From a virus: 23,432 bases of DNA. The position numbers and the translations under genes were made by a program. The DNA is taken from positions 1 through 23,432 of IMG/VR virus record IMGVR_UViG_3300009009_000047; one strand, given 5' to 3'. Below, one piece after another: positions 1 to 6,176 of the stretch; position 1 is the first letter of the stretch; each line of letters begins with the position of its first letter. The notes beneath the pieces were generated by a model. That model was not told the origin of the DNA, ran no database searches, and saw only the letters and a program-made list of their open reading frames with translations.

Positions 1-31
1 ACCTTGTCCACAAAAGCAAATTTGACATCAT
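1..31 (-). CDS. Partial unknown gene, 5' end only
   Basis: On the minus strand an ATG at 31-29 overlaps the TGA stop of the upstream gene in an ATGA arrangement, which is typical of translational coupling. The frame is open to the window edge and gives only about ten residues (MMSNLLLWTR). Nothing can be said about function. It would be the next leftward gene of the replication/recombination arm. The call rests only on the overlap geometry, and no clear Shine-Dalgarno is present, so it may be spurious. Confidence 0.35.
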   Translation of the reverse strand, partial: MMSNLLLWTR

Positions 32-231
32 TCAGAGTCAGTCCCGGTGGGAGCTTGTCCAGAATTATGCGCATCTTTGCCTTTGGTGTTATCGTTATTT
101 TCTTTTTCTTTTTCATATTCCTTTAGCCTTTTCAAAGCATTTAACTGTCCGTATTTGTCGGGACGTCCACAATAAAAGCACGGTCCCCGATCTGCGCAAA
201 TGTCGCATTGGTTACTGTTTGGGATTTGCAT
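28..231 (-). CDS. Small CX2C...CX2C zinc-ribbon-like protein, unknown
   Basis: This is a 67-residue product. Its N-terminal third has two CX2C knuckles (C9-X2-C12 and C18-X2-C21, in CDIC and CFYC), suggesting one bound zinc. The remainder is highly charged and probably helical or disordered (lysine/glutamate-rich residues 35-52, then a Gly/Ser/Thr/Asp tail). It starts inside the end of the recT-like gene (20-nt overlap) and ends overlapping the next leftward ATG, so it is part of one leftward operon. Its role is unknown; a small accessory of replication or recombination is the contextual guess. The cysteine spacing supports a real protein. Confidence 0.6.
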   Translation of the reverse strand: MQIPNSNQCDICADRGPCFYCGRPDKYGQLNALKRLKEYEKEKENNDNTKGKDAHNSGQAPTGTDSE

Positions 232-1063
232 ACTGCTCCTGAGTTAGCGCTTGATAATTTTTTTCGAGAGTTTCCACAATTCTTTGCATCTTTACCATTT
301 CGTCGTATGTCATCGTGGACTCAATTACAGAAACGATATTTCCCCTCAATTTCCCAACCGTTTTAAACCATGCGTCAGGCCTCGTGTTTATGAAATCCAA
401 TACCTCGCACTTAAGATCATTAAAAGAGCTGTCAGGAGCCACGTTTTGGGGTTCTGGTTGGGGTTCAGGCTCGATGGGAGCCGGTTGGGTTTCCATAGCA
501 GGTTCAACATCTATTGTAAGAGGTGCAACTTTGGCAGGTGTCACGTTCTTGGCAGCATGTACGTCATTGAGCTCCTCGACCGTGGACATGCCAAAAAGTA
601 CTTCAGGGAAGTGAGCACGAATCAAAAAGGTCGCCGCCCGGTATTTTAGCATCTGCTCAGGAATGGATTTGTAAATGGCATTCTTAGACCACCCAGCATC
701 GTTTGCCATCTGCATTGTTACCGTGGCCGATGCCTCGCTATCATCGTGCAGTTTCGCAATGGCTGTAACCGACAAGGAAGCACCAGATCCGGTGGTTTTG
801 TAGGTAAGGCTTTTCCAAACGTTGTGTTTGCGAGCCAGGGATATGGCCATACTGGCGTTCATCCCGACACGGCCATGGATCACGAACATGCTCTGCATGG
901 CAGCAAACGGAGCGATGTCGTTGCGATGAGCAAACTCAAGGGCAATCAGAACATTGGATGGTTTCTTTTGAAAGTGGGGAGGAACCAAATCAGAGGATGC
1001 CAAGGCGTTGGCAATATCCCGTGTTTGAGCAAAGTTTTCATAGATAGCTAAAGAATTATTCAT
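212..1063 (-). CDS. recT: RecT-family single-strand annealing recombinase
   Basis: The product (283 aa) resembles phage RecT-type annealing proteins. These pair complementary single strands during phage recombination and replication, usually with a partner exonuclease. The family pattern is visible: an N-terminal helix with 'ALASSDLVP', then 'KPSNVLIALEFAHR' and 'PFAAMQSMFVIHGR', and a 'MLKYRAATFLIRAHFPEVLFG' block followed by an acidic 'VEELNDV'. The C-terminal 80 or so residues include a Pro/Glu/Gln-rich linker and a separate helical tail. I chose the ATG at 1063 because AAAGGA lies just upstream; an in-frame ATG at 1078 has no such signal. A promoter-like pair sits at 1095-1123. No exonuclease partner is in the window; it may lie further left. 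Confidence 0.8.
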   Translation of the reverse strand: MNNSLAIYENFAQTRDIANALASSDLVPPHFQKKPSNVLIALEFAHRNDIAPFAAMQSMFVIHGRVGMNASMAISLARKHNVWKSLTYKTTGSGASLSVTAIAKLHDDSEASATVTMQMANDAGWSKNAIYKSIPEQMLKYRAATFLIRAHFPEVLFGMSTVEELNDVHAAKNVTPAKVAPLTIDVEPAMETQPAPIEPEPQPEPQNVAPDSSFNDLKCEVLDFINTRPDAWFKTVGKLRGNIVSVIESTMTYDEMVKMQRIVETLEKNYQALTQEQYANPKQ

Positions 1064-1094
1064 ACGGTTTCCTTTCATACGTTAGTATGCAGAA

Positions 1095-1123
1095 TATATA
1101 TAATACCAATGAGAGGAAATCAA
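1095..1123 (-). promoter_or_regulatory. Sigma70-like promoter for recT-like gene
   Basis: Read leftward, TTGATT (1123-1118) and TATATA (1100-1095) are separated by exactly 17 bp, a good match to -35/-10 elements, about 32 nt upstream of the recT-like start. This would give recT expression independent of the upstream gene. It is a sequence match only. Confidence 0.45.
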
Positions 1124-1126
1124 CTA

Positions 1127-1549
1127 TTAAAATGGGATTTCAATCGGTCGTCCCAATTCATCGGTGTAAATATCCATTTCATCCAAACCATCATTATTTG
1201 ATTCGAATACCTGGACTTCTTTCTTGTCGTTCAGCAAAGATTCATAATCTTTTTCAATGGCATCCAAATACCAGCGTGCACGTGTTCCAAGTTGATTACG
1301 CCTTTTAACCTCAGCATGAAGCGTTTTTACGGCATCAAATCCATATTTATCAACAAACTTGGCAACGGCATACTCCAGTTCATCGTTTGAAAGAAAATAA
1401 AGAGGCTTACCATTCCGATCATGAACCTTGGATTGATAGATATCCTTGGCCAGGATGATTGATTCTCGGATCCTGATATCAACGTCTGTAATGAGGTTCT
1501 GGCTATATCCTTGTGGTCTGCCAATCAGAAGTTCATCAAGTTTGCTCAT
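1127..1549 (-). CDS. Hypothetical phage protein in replication operon
   Basis: This product (140 aa) is not recognised. It is charged and mostly helical, with no signal peptide, membrane segment or cysteine cluster. Residues 30-110 look like a compact helical domain ('LSNDELEYAVAKFVDKYG', 'RARWYLDAIEKDYESL'), followed by an acidic tail. The ATG at 1549 is preceded by AGGAG at 6-nt spacing, which favours it over the TTG two codons earlier. The start lies inside the 3' end of the replication-protein gene (14-nt overlap), so the two are probably co-translated. Its position between the replication protein and RecT suggests a helper of replication, for example a helicase-loader-like factor, but no motif supports this. 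Confidence 0.65.
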   Translation of the reverse strand: MSKLDELLIGRPQGYSQNLITDVDIRIRESIILAKDIYQSKVHDRNGKPLYFLSNDELEYAVAKFVDKYGFDAVKTLHAEVKRRNQLGTRARWYLDAIEKDYESLLNDKKEVQVFESNNDGLDEMDIYTDELGRPIEIPF

Positions 1550-2384
1550 TATCAACTCCTAATGTTCGAGTAAATTCATTGACTGCTTCTCTTAAGAGCA
1601 AATCGACTGTTGCAAGATCGAACGGCTTTCGTCCACAGATGTCTCTTTCCTTACAGTGTCGATATAGCATATCTATGACTTGGTGACCGGATTCACCCTG
1701 CTTTTCAAGAAATTCGTCTACCCTAAAAAACAATGATCCCTTGTCCCAGTATGTATTTTTGACGAACCTTGAGTCAGGAGCGAATATGCGCGCGATCTTT
1801 TGATGGGACTGAGTAACCTTTGGTCTATCCGGTTTACGCGGCCTAGCTTTGCGTTTTGGGGCCCTGGGTTTGATTTCCTCCTCAATGGGAACCTCAACAA
1901 TCTGATCCTCACAATTTTGATTGGGTGCGTGCGCGTGCGCGCACACATCTTTATCTTTAGATAAAGATGATTTATTAGGGACCTCTTTCTGAGGGAGATT
2001 GGTAGGACTGTCAGTCCCTCCCCCCCCGGACTGTGAGTCCGGCCATAACTTGGCGCAGTACTCCTCGAACACCAGGTCAGTCAAGGAATAGACGTTGCTC
2101 TGCTGTCGGTCGTCTTCACCAAAACGGTTCTCAACGTTGATGTAACCTCTGGTTCGTAATGACACAGATATCCGTTGGATAGTCTTAATTGAGCAGGACA
2201 TTAGATCAGCCATTTTAGTATAGCTGACGTATCGGGATGAGTGGATGATATCCCGGAAATCCATCATGGCTCCCAGGTTGAGCATAAAAAACTTTTCTAA
2301 AGTGTTGAGGTTCTTTGAATGAGTAATTGCATTCAGATGCCTACCGCCAGAAAATGGATCTCTTAAGGATTTTTTTTCAGACAA
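1536..2384 (-). CDS. Winged-helix phage replication protein (lambda O-like)
   Basis: The product (282 aa from the chosen start) has an N-terminal winged helix-turn-helix: 'VSYTKMADLMSCSIKTIQRISVSLRTRGYI' is a typical recognition helix and wing, and 'RQQSNVYSLT' is the strand often seen in phage replication initiators. A low-complexity linker (Ser/Gly/Pro/Asp, then Lys/Arg-rich) leads to a C-terminal helical domain that could recruit a helicase or loader. I prefer a TTG start at 2384, with AAGGGAG 8-9 nt upstream. The ATG at 2423 has no Shine-Dalgarno and would place an 18-bp inverted repeat inside the coding region. First gene of the leftward operon. The linker DNA is rich in palindromes (see 1924-2042). 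It could instead be a transcription regulator, but size and position favour replication initiation. Confidence 0.6.
   Translation of the reverse strand: MSEKKSLRDPFSGGRHLNAITHSKNLNTLEKFFMLNLGAMMDFRDIIHSSRYVSYTKMADLMSCSIKTIQRISVSLRTRGYINVENRFGEDDRQQSNVYSLTDLVFEEYCAKLWPDSQSGGGGTDSPTNLPQKEVPNKSSLSKDKDVCAHAHAPNQNCEDQIVEVPIEEEIKPRAPKRKARPRKPDRPKVTQSHQKIARIFAPDSRFVKNTYWDKGSLFFRVDEFLEKQGESGHQVIDMLYRHCKERDICGRKPFDLATVDLLLREAVNEFTRTLGVDNEQT
1924..2042 (-). other. Palindrome-dense tract inside replication gene, candidate origin
   Basis: This 119-bp stretch encodes the linker of the replication protein and holds, in order: an alternating purine/pyrimidine run (about 1924-1946), a perfect 10-bp inverted repeat with a TTTA loop (1946-1955 / 1960-1969), two hairpins with related stems (GGACT-gtc-AGTCC at 2005-2017; CCGGACT-gtg-AGTCCGG at 2026-2042) and a C8 run (2020-2027) between them. 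Lambdoid phages carry their origin inside gene O in the equivalent linker position. That parallel, plus the structure density, makes this an origin candidate. No iterons like those of lambda are obvious. Confidence 0.35.
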
Positions 2385-2404
2385 TGTTAATTCTCCCTTG
2401 AAAA

Positions 2405-2477
2405 TTAACTTGTCAAACCACATACTCGGCAGTATATGTGTGTCGAACCGCAGTCTCCCTGTGGTTTGACAAGTTAA
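2405..2477. repeat. 18-bp perfect inverted repeat, 37-nt spacer
   Basis: TTAACTTGTCAAACCACA (2405-2422) is exactly reverse-complementary to 2460-2477. The spacer holds a second, competing small hairpin (ATACT-cggc-AGTAT, 2422-2435 region). The element sits just upstream of the preferred start of the replication gene and abuts a terminator hairpin. It could be a structured leader RNA, a protein-binding operator or part of an origin. Confidence 0.7.
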
Positions 2478-2506
2478 AAGGTCAGTTTGCAGCTGGCCTT
2501 TTTATT
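2476..2506 (+). terminator. Rho-independent terminator-like hairpin (possibly bidirectional)
   Basis: AAAAGGTCAG (2476-2485) pairs with CTGGCCTTTT (2493-2502) through one G-U wobble, with a 7-nt loop and a T-rich tail on the plus strand. The minus strand also ends in TTTT, so it could act on either strand. On the minus strand it would lie in the leader of the replication operon, where it could work as an attenuator. Confidence 0.5.
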
Positions 2507-2538
2507 TATTTACGAAGCAATAAATTAATCTCATCACA

Positions 2539-2567
2539 TAGTTAAATAGTTTTCAAAAAACTTTCAA
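2539..2567 (-). promoter_or_regulatory. Candidate leftward early promoter
   Basis: Read leftward, TTGAAA (2567-2562) and TAACTA (2544-2539) are separated by 17 bp. This would drive the replication/recombination operon through the hairpin leader at 2405-2506. The -10 is only a fair match. Confidence 0.35.
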
Positions 2568-2618
2568 GTAAATAAAACGACTATTTACATAAAATAAACC
2601 ATTTACATCTAATCACTA

Positions 2619-2646
2619 TTGATATTCCCCCAAAATACTGTAAATT
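2619..2646 (+). promoter_or_regulatory. Candidate rightward promoter for resolvase operon
   Basis: TTGATA (2619-2624) and TAAATT (2641-2646) are separated by 16 bp, about 38 nt upstream of the resolvase start. The -10 overlaps a GTAAAT box, so a protein binding that box could repress it. Confidence 0.35.
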
Positions 2647-2683
2647 CTGCGTATCAACAAAAAACCTTTTAGGAGCCAAACGA

Positions 2684-3187
2684 ATGAAAGTAGTGGGCAT
2701 AGACTCTGGGAGCACGGGATTTCTGTGCGAACTGGACGTATACGAAAAAACAGCAAGGTACCTTAAAATACCGTATCGGGAAGATGGGATCATCAACGGA
2801 TTCAAAATAGATCACATGTTCGAGGGATTCGCCAACGTTCACAAGGTGGTCATTGAAAAGGTGCAGGGCAGAGGCGGTTGGGGAGCAACGCAATGTTTCA
2901 ATATGGGAAAAAACTTTGGCATGCTCCTTGGTCTCCTGCACCATGTACCACTAACGTTCGTGCAGCCCCCGACGTGGCAAAAACGAATCCACAAGGGTGT
3001 CAAGGGTGTCACGGCCAAGGATAGATCCATGTCGGTATTTGCCAGCCTCAATCCATCGTTTGGTGATATCAGCAAGAAAATGAATGGTCTGATAGATGCC
3101 TTTTTTATTGCCAGATGGGCACTGGATGAGGCTAGAATCATATACCAGGATGATTGGACGTTTATAGATCTGGAGGATGAAGTATGA
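2684..3187 (+). CDS. RuvC-like Holliday junction resolvase
   Basis: The product (167 aa) fits the RuvC/RNase H-fold endonucleases that cut four-way junctions in replicating phage DNA. Visible family marks are 'VVGIDSGSTG' at the N-terminus (Asp7), 'KVVIEKVQG' (Glu58), a glycine-rich helix 'MGKNFGMLLGLL', 'QPPTWQK' and a C-terminal 'GLIDAFFIARWAL' (Asp138), which together supply the acidic metal-binding residues. AGGAG lies 8 nt before the ATG. It is the first gene of the rightward block, and its stop overlaps the next start. Length is normal for RuvC. It would act with the RecT-like protein to resolve recombination intermediates before packaging. Confidence 0.8.
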   Translation: MKVVGIDSGSTGFLCELDVYEKTARYLKIPYREDGIINGFKIDHMFEGFANVHKVVIEKVQGRGGWGATQCFNMGKNFGMLLGLLHHVPLTFVQPPTWQKRIHKGVKGVTAKDRSMSVFASLNPSFGDISKKMNGLIDAFFIARWALDEARIIYQDDWTFIDLEDEV

Positions 3188-3408
3188 AAGGCAAAATAAT
3201 AGTAGATATACCTGAAGAATGCGATGAATGCATTTTGCTTGTTGAGGACGGGACTAATGGTAAGTGGTGCTGCAAATTAAATCGAGTGGAAGTTGATCGC
3301 AAAGAAAAACCATACTGGTGTCCAATCAAACCAATCAAGGAAGAAAAGGCGATGAACTGCAAGGATTGTCCTTTGGGACGTAATACAGGTTTGGAGGATG
3401 AGCAATGA
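3184..3408 (+). CDS. Small cysteine-rich phage protein, unknown
   Basis: This 74-residue product has nine cysteines in pairs (CDEC, CC, WC, CKDC), so a metal-bound fold is likely. It begins with a strand 'GKIIVDIPEECDEC', a pattern I recognise in short uncharacterised phage proteins. It overlaps the resolvase stop by 4 nt and has GGAGG upstream, inside the resolvase gene. It ends overlapping the next ATG in the same way, so the three genes are coupled. Function unknown. Confidence 0.65.
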   Translation: MKGKIIVDIPEECDECILLVEDGTNGKWCCKLNRVEVDRKEKPYWCPIKPIKEEKAMNCKDCPLGRNTGLEDEQ

Positions 3409-3647
3409 ATAAAGACCAAGTTGACTATTTGTCAAAGCAAATTGTGAAAATCACAAACCACATTGAGAAACAACTGGACGACCGGTCGGCATTACTCAAA
3501 AGCTATAACAATGAGATTAAGGATAGTAAGAAACGGCTGAAGGTTTATGCAAAGGCAGTTGGTGCCGAGTCACTGGAACCGCTCCAGGAAATCATGGGTG
3601 AGTTCGAGCTTGCTGAAATCGAAAAGATTGGACACGTCAATGGTTGA
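3405..3647 (+). CDS. Short coiled-coil protein, unknown
   Basis: This 80-residue product is dominated by a long charged helix ('LSKQIVKITNHIEKQLDDRSALLKS'), probably a coiled coil. It has no cysteines, signal peptide or membrane segment, so it is not a classical holin despite lying directly before the amidase. GGAGG precedes its ATG, and the amidase start lies within its last codons. A spanin- or holin-like role cannot be supported. It may be an adaptor for its neighbours. Confidence 0.6.
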   Translation: MNKDQVDYLSKQIVKITNHIEKQLDDRSALLKSYNNEIKDSKKRLKVYAKAVGAESLEPLQEIMGEFELAEIEKIGHVNG

Positions 3648-4071
3648 TATCGTCCGGGATCTCAAAACAATCAACATGCTCGTCATACACTGTTCTGACT
3701 CGGATCGTCCAGAGGATGACAACATTGAAGTAATCCGAGAATGGCATATCTCTAAAAATAAATGGTCAGACGTGGGGTACCATTTCTTTATCAATAAAAA
3801 AGGGAAGGTTTTTGAAGGAAGACCACTGAATAAGGCTGGAGCGCACTGCATTGGACAGAATGCCAAAAGCATCGGTATTTGCATGTCTGGAAAAAAGGAA
3901 TTTTGGGAACAACAGTTTAGAGCACTTAATTTTCTAGTCGTTGGCCTCATGAGAACTTACAACATAAAGAAAGATCGCATCTATCCGCACAATCATTTCA
4001 ACGCTGCAAAATCCTGCCCGAATTTCGATGTAGATAAAATTTGGATGTTTGATGGTGAAAAAAATAAATGA
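3640..4071 (+). CDS. T7 lysozyme-like N-acetylmuramoyl-L-alanine amidase (endolysin)
   Basis: The product (143 aa) closely follows the Amidase_2/T7 lysozyme pattern. These zinc enzymes cut the bond between muramic acid and the stem peptide of peptidoglycan. Expected ligands are visible: His17 ('VIHCS'), His117 ('PHNHF') and Cys126 ('KSCPNFD'), with catalytic-site Tyr47 ('VGYHFFI') and Lys124. There is no signal peptide or cell-wall-binding domain, so release would normally need a holin, and none is seen. I chose the ATG at 3640, which overlaps the previous stop by 8 nt. An earlier in-frame ATG at 3547 would add 31 residues that just read the previous gene in another frame. T7 lysozyme also inhibits T7 RNA polymerase, but no such polymerase is visible here. 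Confidence 0.9.
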   Translation: MVDIVRDLKTINMLVIHCSDSDRPEDDNIEVIREWHISKNKWSDVGYHFFINKKGKVFEGRPLNKAGAHCIGQNAKSIGICMSGKKEFWEQQFRALNFLVVGLMRTYNIKKDRIYPHNHFNAAKSCPNFDVDKIWMFDGEKNK

Positions 4072-4112
4072 TAAGATGAAAGTAGATGGTTCTGTTACAA
4101 AAGGAGGTGAAC

Positions 4113-5291
4113 ATGAAACATTTACTGCATTTTTTAGCCTTATTTTCATTCCTATTGTTAACATCATGCTCCACGGTGGACGTTCCCGAAAATAAACAAT
4201 TTATCCCTGTAATTCCTAAGGATGCCGTGCTTTCATCCAGCGGAAAAATGTACAGGACCGGCCTAAAAATTCCTGTTGGTTTCAAACCAGATCGAGTAAT
4301 TAAAGCAAATCTGGGTGAACCACTACCGGCAACGTTTGACTGGAGAACACAGGTTCAACTGTCACCAATTGAGAATCAGGCAAGTTGCGGATCTTGTTGG
4401 GCTTTTTCCACATCAGCAACGTTTCAGGACGTCAAAAGAATCTTCGGTGAGACTGAAGATTTATCAGAGCAGTATTTGCTGTCATGCGCAAATCCTTCTG
4501 AGTGGAGTTGCAACGGTGGTTTCTTTGCCCACGATGCCCACAAATCACCGAGAGGTGCGGTACTAGCAAGCGAGTACCCTTACACTGCCACGGACTCGGC
4601 TTGCAAGTCTGGATTAAACTACCGTTGGAAACTTACTTCATGGGCCTATCTTCCAGGTGGTGAAAACCCTTCAGTCGATGAAATTAAAGCAGCAATCTAT
4701 AAATATGGTCCCGTATCAATTGGCGTCGCAGCAGATTCAGCATTCAGCAACTATTCAGGTGGAATTTTTCAAGGATCAGGTTCAACTCAACTTAACCATG
4801 CCGTTAACTTGGTAGGCTGGGGAGATGGTTACTGGATCCTAAGAAACTCATGGGGTGCAGGATGGGGAGAAAATGGATTTATGCGCATCAAATGGGGGGC
4901 TAATGGTGTAGGCGCATGGGCAAATTTTATCGTGTACAACAAAGAACCAGAACCTCCAGGACCAGGACCGGATCCAGATCCTAATCCAGATCCCGAGCCT
5001 TGTGATCCGCAGCCGTATGCCGACACTGGCTATGGTGATTCGATCAAAGTTAGGGTAGGTGCAACAGTTTATCTCGGCACCAAGGCACGGCCAGGGCATT
5101 ACTACTATTGGACAGCAGAGCCAGCGTTTGATAACGGAGCCGTACCAAAAGAGGCAAAAATTAAGTACTCGCCACGAATAACAAAAAGACTTACAGTGCA
5201 TGCTGTAACGCAATGCGGCGAGGCTACCGATTCGGTAACAGTCAACGCCATGAAAAGTTACAATTTAGAAATGAAACCAGAAGTTGATTGA
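4113..5291 (+). CDS. Papain-family (C1A) cysteine protease lipoprotein
   Basis: The product (392 aa) starts with a type II signal peptide ending in lipobox LTSC (Cys19), so it should be a lipid-anchored envelope or outer-membrane protein. Residues about 70-278 form a papain-type peptidase: 'FDWR' at the mature-domain start, the oxyanion Gln89 and catalytic Cys95 in 'QASCGSCWAFS', 'SCNGG', catalytic His229 in 'LNHAVNLVGWG' and Asn245 in 'ILRNSWGAGWG'. All catalytic residues are present. A Pro/Asp linker (279-296) leads to a C-terminal beta-sandwich-like domain with paired cysteines, PKD/Ig-like in feel. No long inhibitory prodomain is present. AAAGGAGGTGAAC before the ATG at 4113 is the strongest ribosome site here; an upstream in-frame ATG (4086) would bury the signal peptide. 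A terminator follows. Confidence 0.88.
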   Translation: MKHLLHFLALFSFLLLTSCSTVDVPENKQFIPVIPKDAVLSSSGKMYRTGLKIPVGFKPDRVIKANLGEPLPATFDWRTQVQLSPIENQASCGSCWAFSTSATFQDVKRIFGETEDLSEQYLLSCANPSEWSCNGGFFAHDAHKSPRGAVLASEYPYTATDSACKSGLNYRWKLTSWAYLPGGENPSVDEIKAAIYKYGPVSIGVAADSAFSNYSGGIFQGSGSTQLNHAVNLVGWGDGYWILRNSWGAGWGENGFMRIKWGANGVGAWANFIVYNKEPEPPGPGPDPDPNPDPEPCDPQPYADTGYGDSIKVRVGATVYLGTKARPGHYYYWTAEPAFDNGAVPKEAKIKYSPRITKRLTVHAVTQCGEATDSVTVNAMKSYNLEMKPEVD

Positions 5292-5311
5292 GAATCAATC
5301 TTGTTTACTTT

Positions 5312-5345
5312 AAGCTCCTATTAAAACCTAATAGGAGCTTTTTTT
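5312..5345 (+). terminator. Terminator hairpin carrying the next gene's ribosome site
   Basis: AAGCTCCTATTA (5312-5323) pairs perfectly with TAATAGGAGCTT (5329-5340) around a 5-nt loop and is followed by seven T residues (5339-5345). This is a textbook intrinsic terminator 20 nt after the papain-like gene. The 3' arm includes AGGAG (5333-5337), 8 nt before the next ATG at 5346, so the folded hairpin also hides that gene's Shine-Dalgarno. Confidence 0.85.
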
Positions 5346-6176
5346 ATGAGAGAAACACTACTCGCAATCATTGTTATGATCTGGCAGCCGATCCTCTATG
5401 CATCAATCCCGGAAAACCCATGGGACCAAGCGGACAACGGCACAACGTGGAACATATCCGAAAAAGAATTTCATGAGCGCATAGATCAGGTTTATGCTGT
5501 CTACAGTCCCATATTTAAAAACCTTGGCATCAATTTCTGGTTTGAGAGGCAATGGCAGTCCCACACCGTGAACATCTATGCCGACATTTTTGAAAACCAG
5601 TGGAATAAGAACTACAAGATTATTGTTCATGGTGGACTAGCGAGGCGCCCACAGTTAACAAAAGATGGCTTCAGTTTGGCTTTGTGCCACGAACTGGGCC
5701 ATCTGCTTGGAGGTTTTCCGCTAAAGGATTATACCAAATATAGTAGTGAAGGGCAGGCCGACTATTATGCAACTCATGTATGCGCAAAAAAGGTATTTGG
5801 TGAAATGGCAAAAAAAGCGCCAATTATCAACATGGGTGTCAAGGTACCGATATGCGATACAGGTTACGACACGAAACTTGAAACCGACGTTTGTTACCTG
5901 ACTGTGTTTGCTGCCAAGTCCCTGGCCGATACATTGAGCCAGGTGACCGGGGAATACCGCACGGCGGAGATCGATATTAAAGACAGCTATAAAGCTCCAT
6001 ACACGATCAAACAGCACACAGCGAGTCAATGTCGTCTCGACACGTACATTGCCGGGCTGTTGTGTCAAAAACCTTGGGATGATAAAGTAATTCCATATGA
6101 TAAAAAAAATGCATCATGTCTTAACAGACCGCAATGTTGGTACAATCTAGTACCTGGACAGGATGTCAAAAAATGA
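5346..6176 (+). CDS. Secreted HExxH zinc metalloprotease-like protein
   Basis: The product (276 aa) begins with a signal peptide (about residues 1-20, ending 'YAS'). The zincin motif is 'LALCHELGHLLGG' (His115, Glu116, His119), and a likely third ligand is Glu135 in 'SSEGQADYYAT', an EGQAD arrangement as in gluzincin-like families. Many cysteines in the second half suggest disulfides and an extracytoplasmic location. I recall similar 'CHELGH...EGQADY' exported proteins in Bdellovibrio-like bacteria, so the gene may have been acquired from the host. The ATG directly follows the T-run of the terminator hairpin, whose 3' arm supplies AGGAG. Translation is therefore probably low or conditional. 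Its end overlaps the nuclease start. Confidence 0.78.
   Translation: MRETLLAIIVMIWQPILYASIPENPWDQADNGTTWNISEKEFHERIDQVYAVYSPIFKNLGINFWFERQWQSHTVNIYADIFENQWNKNYKIIVHGGLARRPQLTKDGFSLALCHELGHLLGGFPLKDYTKYSSEGQADYYATHVCAKKVFGEMAKKAPIINMGVKVPICDTGYDTKLETDVCYLTVFAAKSLADTLSQVTGEYRTAEIDIKDSYKAPYTIKQHTASQCRLDTYIAGLLCQKPWDDKVIPYDKKNASCLNRPQCWYNLVPGQDVKK

Larger units (their letters stand above)
2507..2646. promoter_or_regulatory. AT-rich control region with repeated GTAAATA boxes
   Basis: This divergent intergenic region holds the box TATTTAC/GTAAATA at 2507-2513, 2568-2574 and 2582-2588 (the last two as an inverted pair with a 7-nt spacer), plus near matches CATTTAC (2600-2606) and GTAAATT (2640-2646). 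ATTTACAT also recurs at 2583 and 2601, spaced 18 bp. The arrangement suits a dimeric DNA-binding protein or an AT-rich origin. With no gene between 2385 and 2683, this is the main control region of the window. Confidence 0.4.

Noticed and set aside
2020-2027. C8 run as a programmed frameshift site
   Set aside because: The replication-protein frame is continuous and both sides belong to one plausible protein; alternative frames hold no conserved-looking extension.
2424-2460. GGTTCGAC tRNA T-loop-like motif on the minus strand
   Set aside because: The flanking bases do not form a 5-bp T-stem, and no acceptor, D-arm or anticodon arm can be drawn, so I do not call a tRNA.
3547-3639. 31-residue N-terminal extension of the amidase
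   Set aside because: It only re-reads the preceding gene in another frame; the family fold starts near the ATG at 3640.
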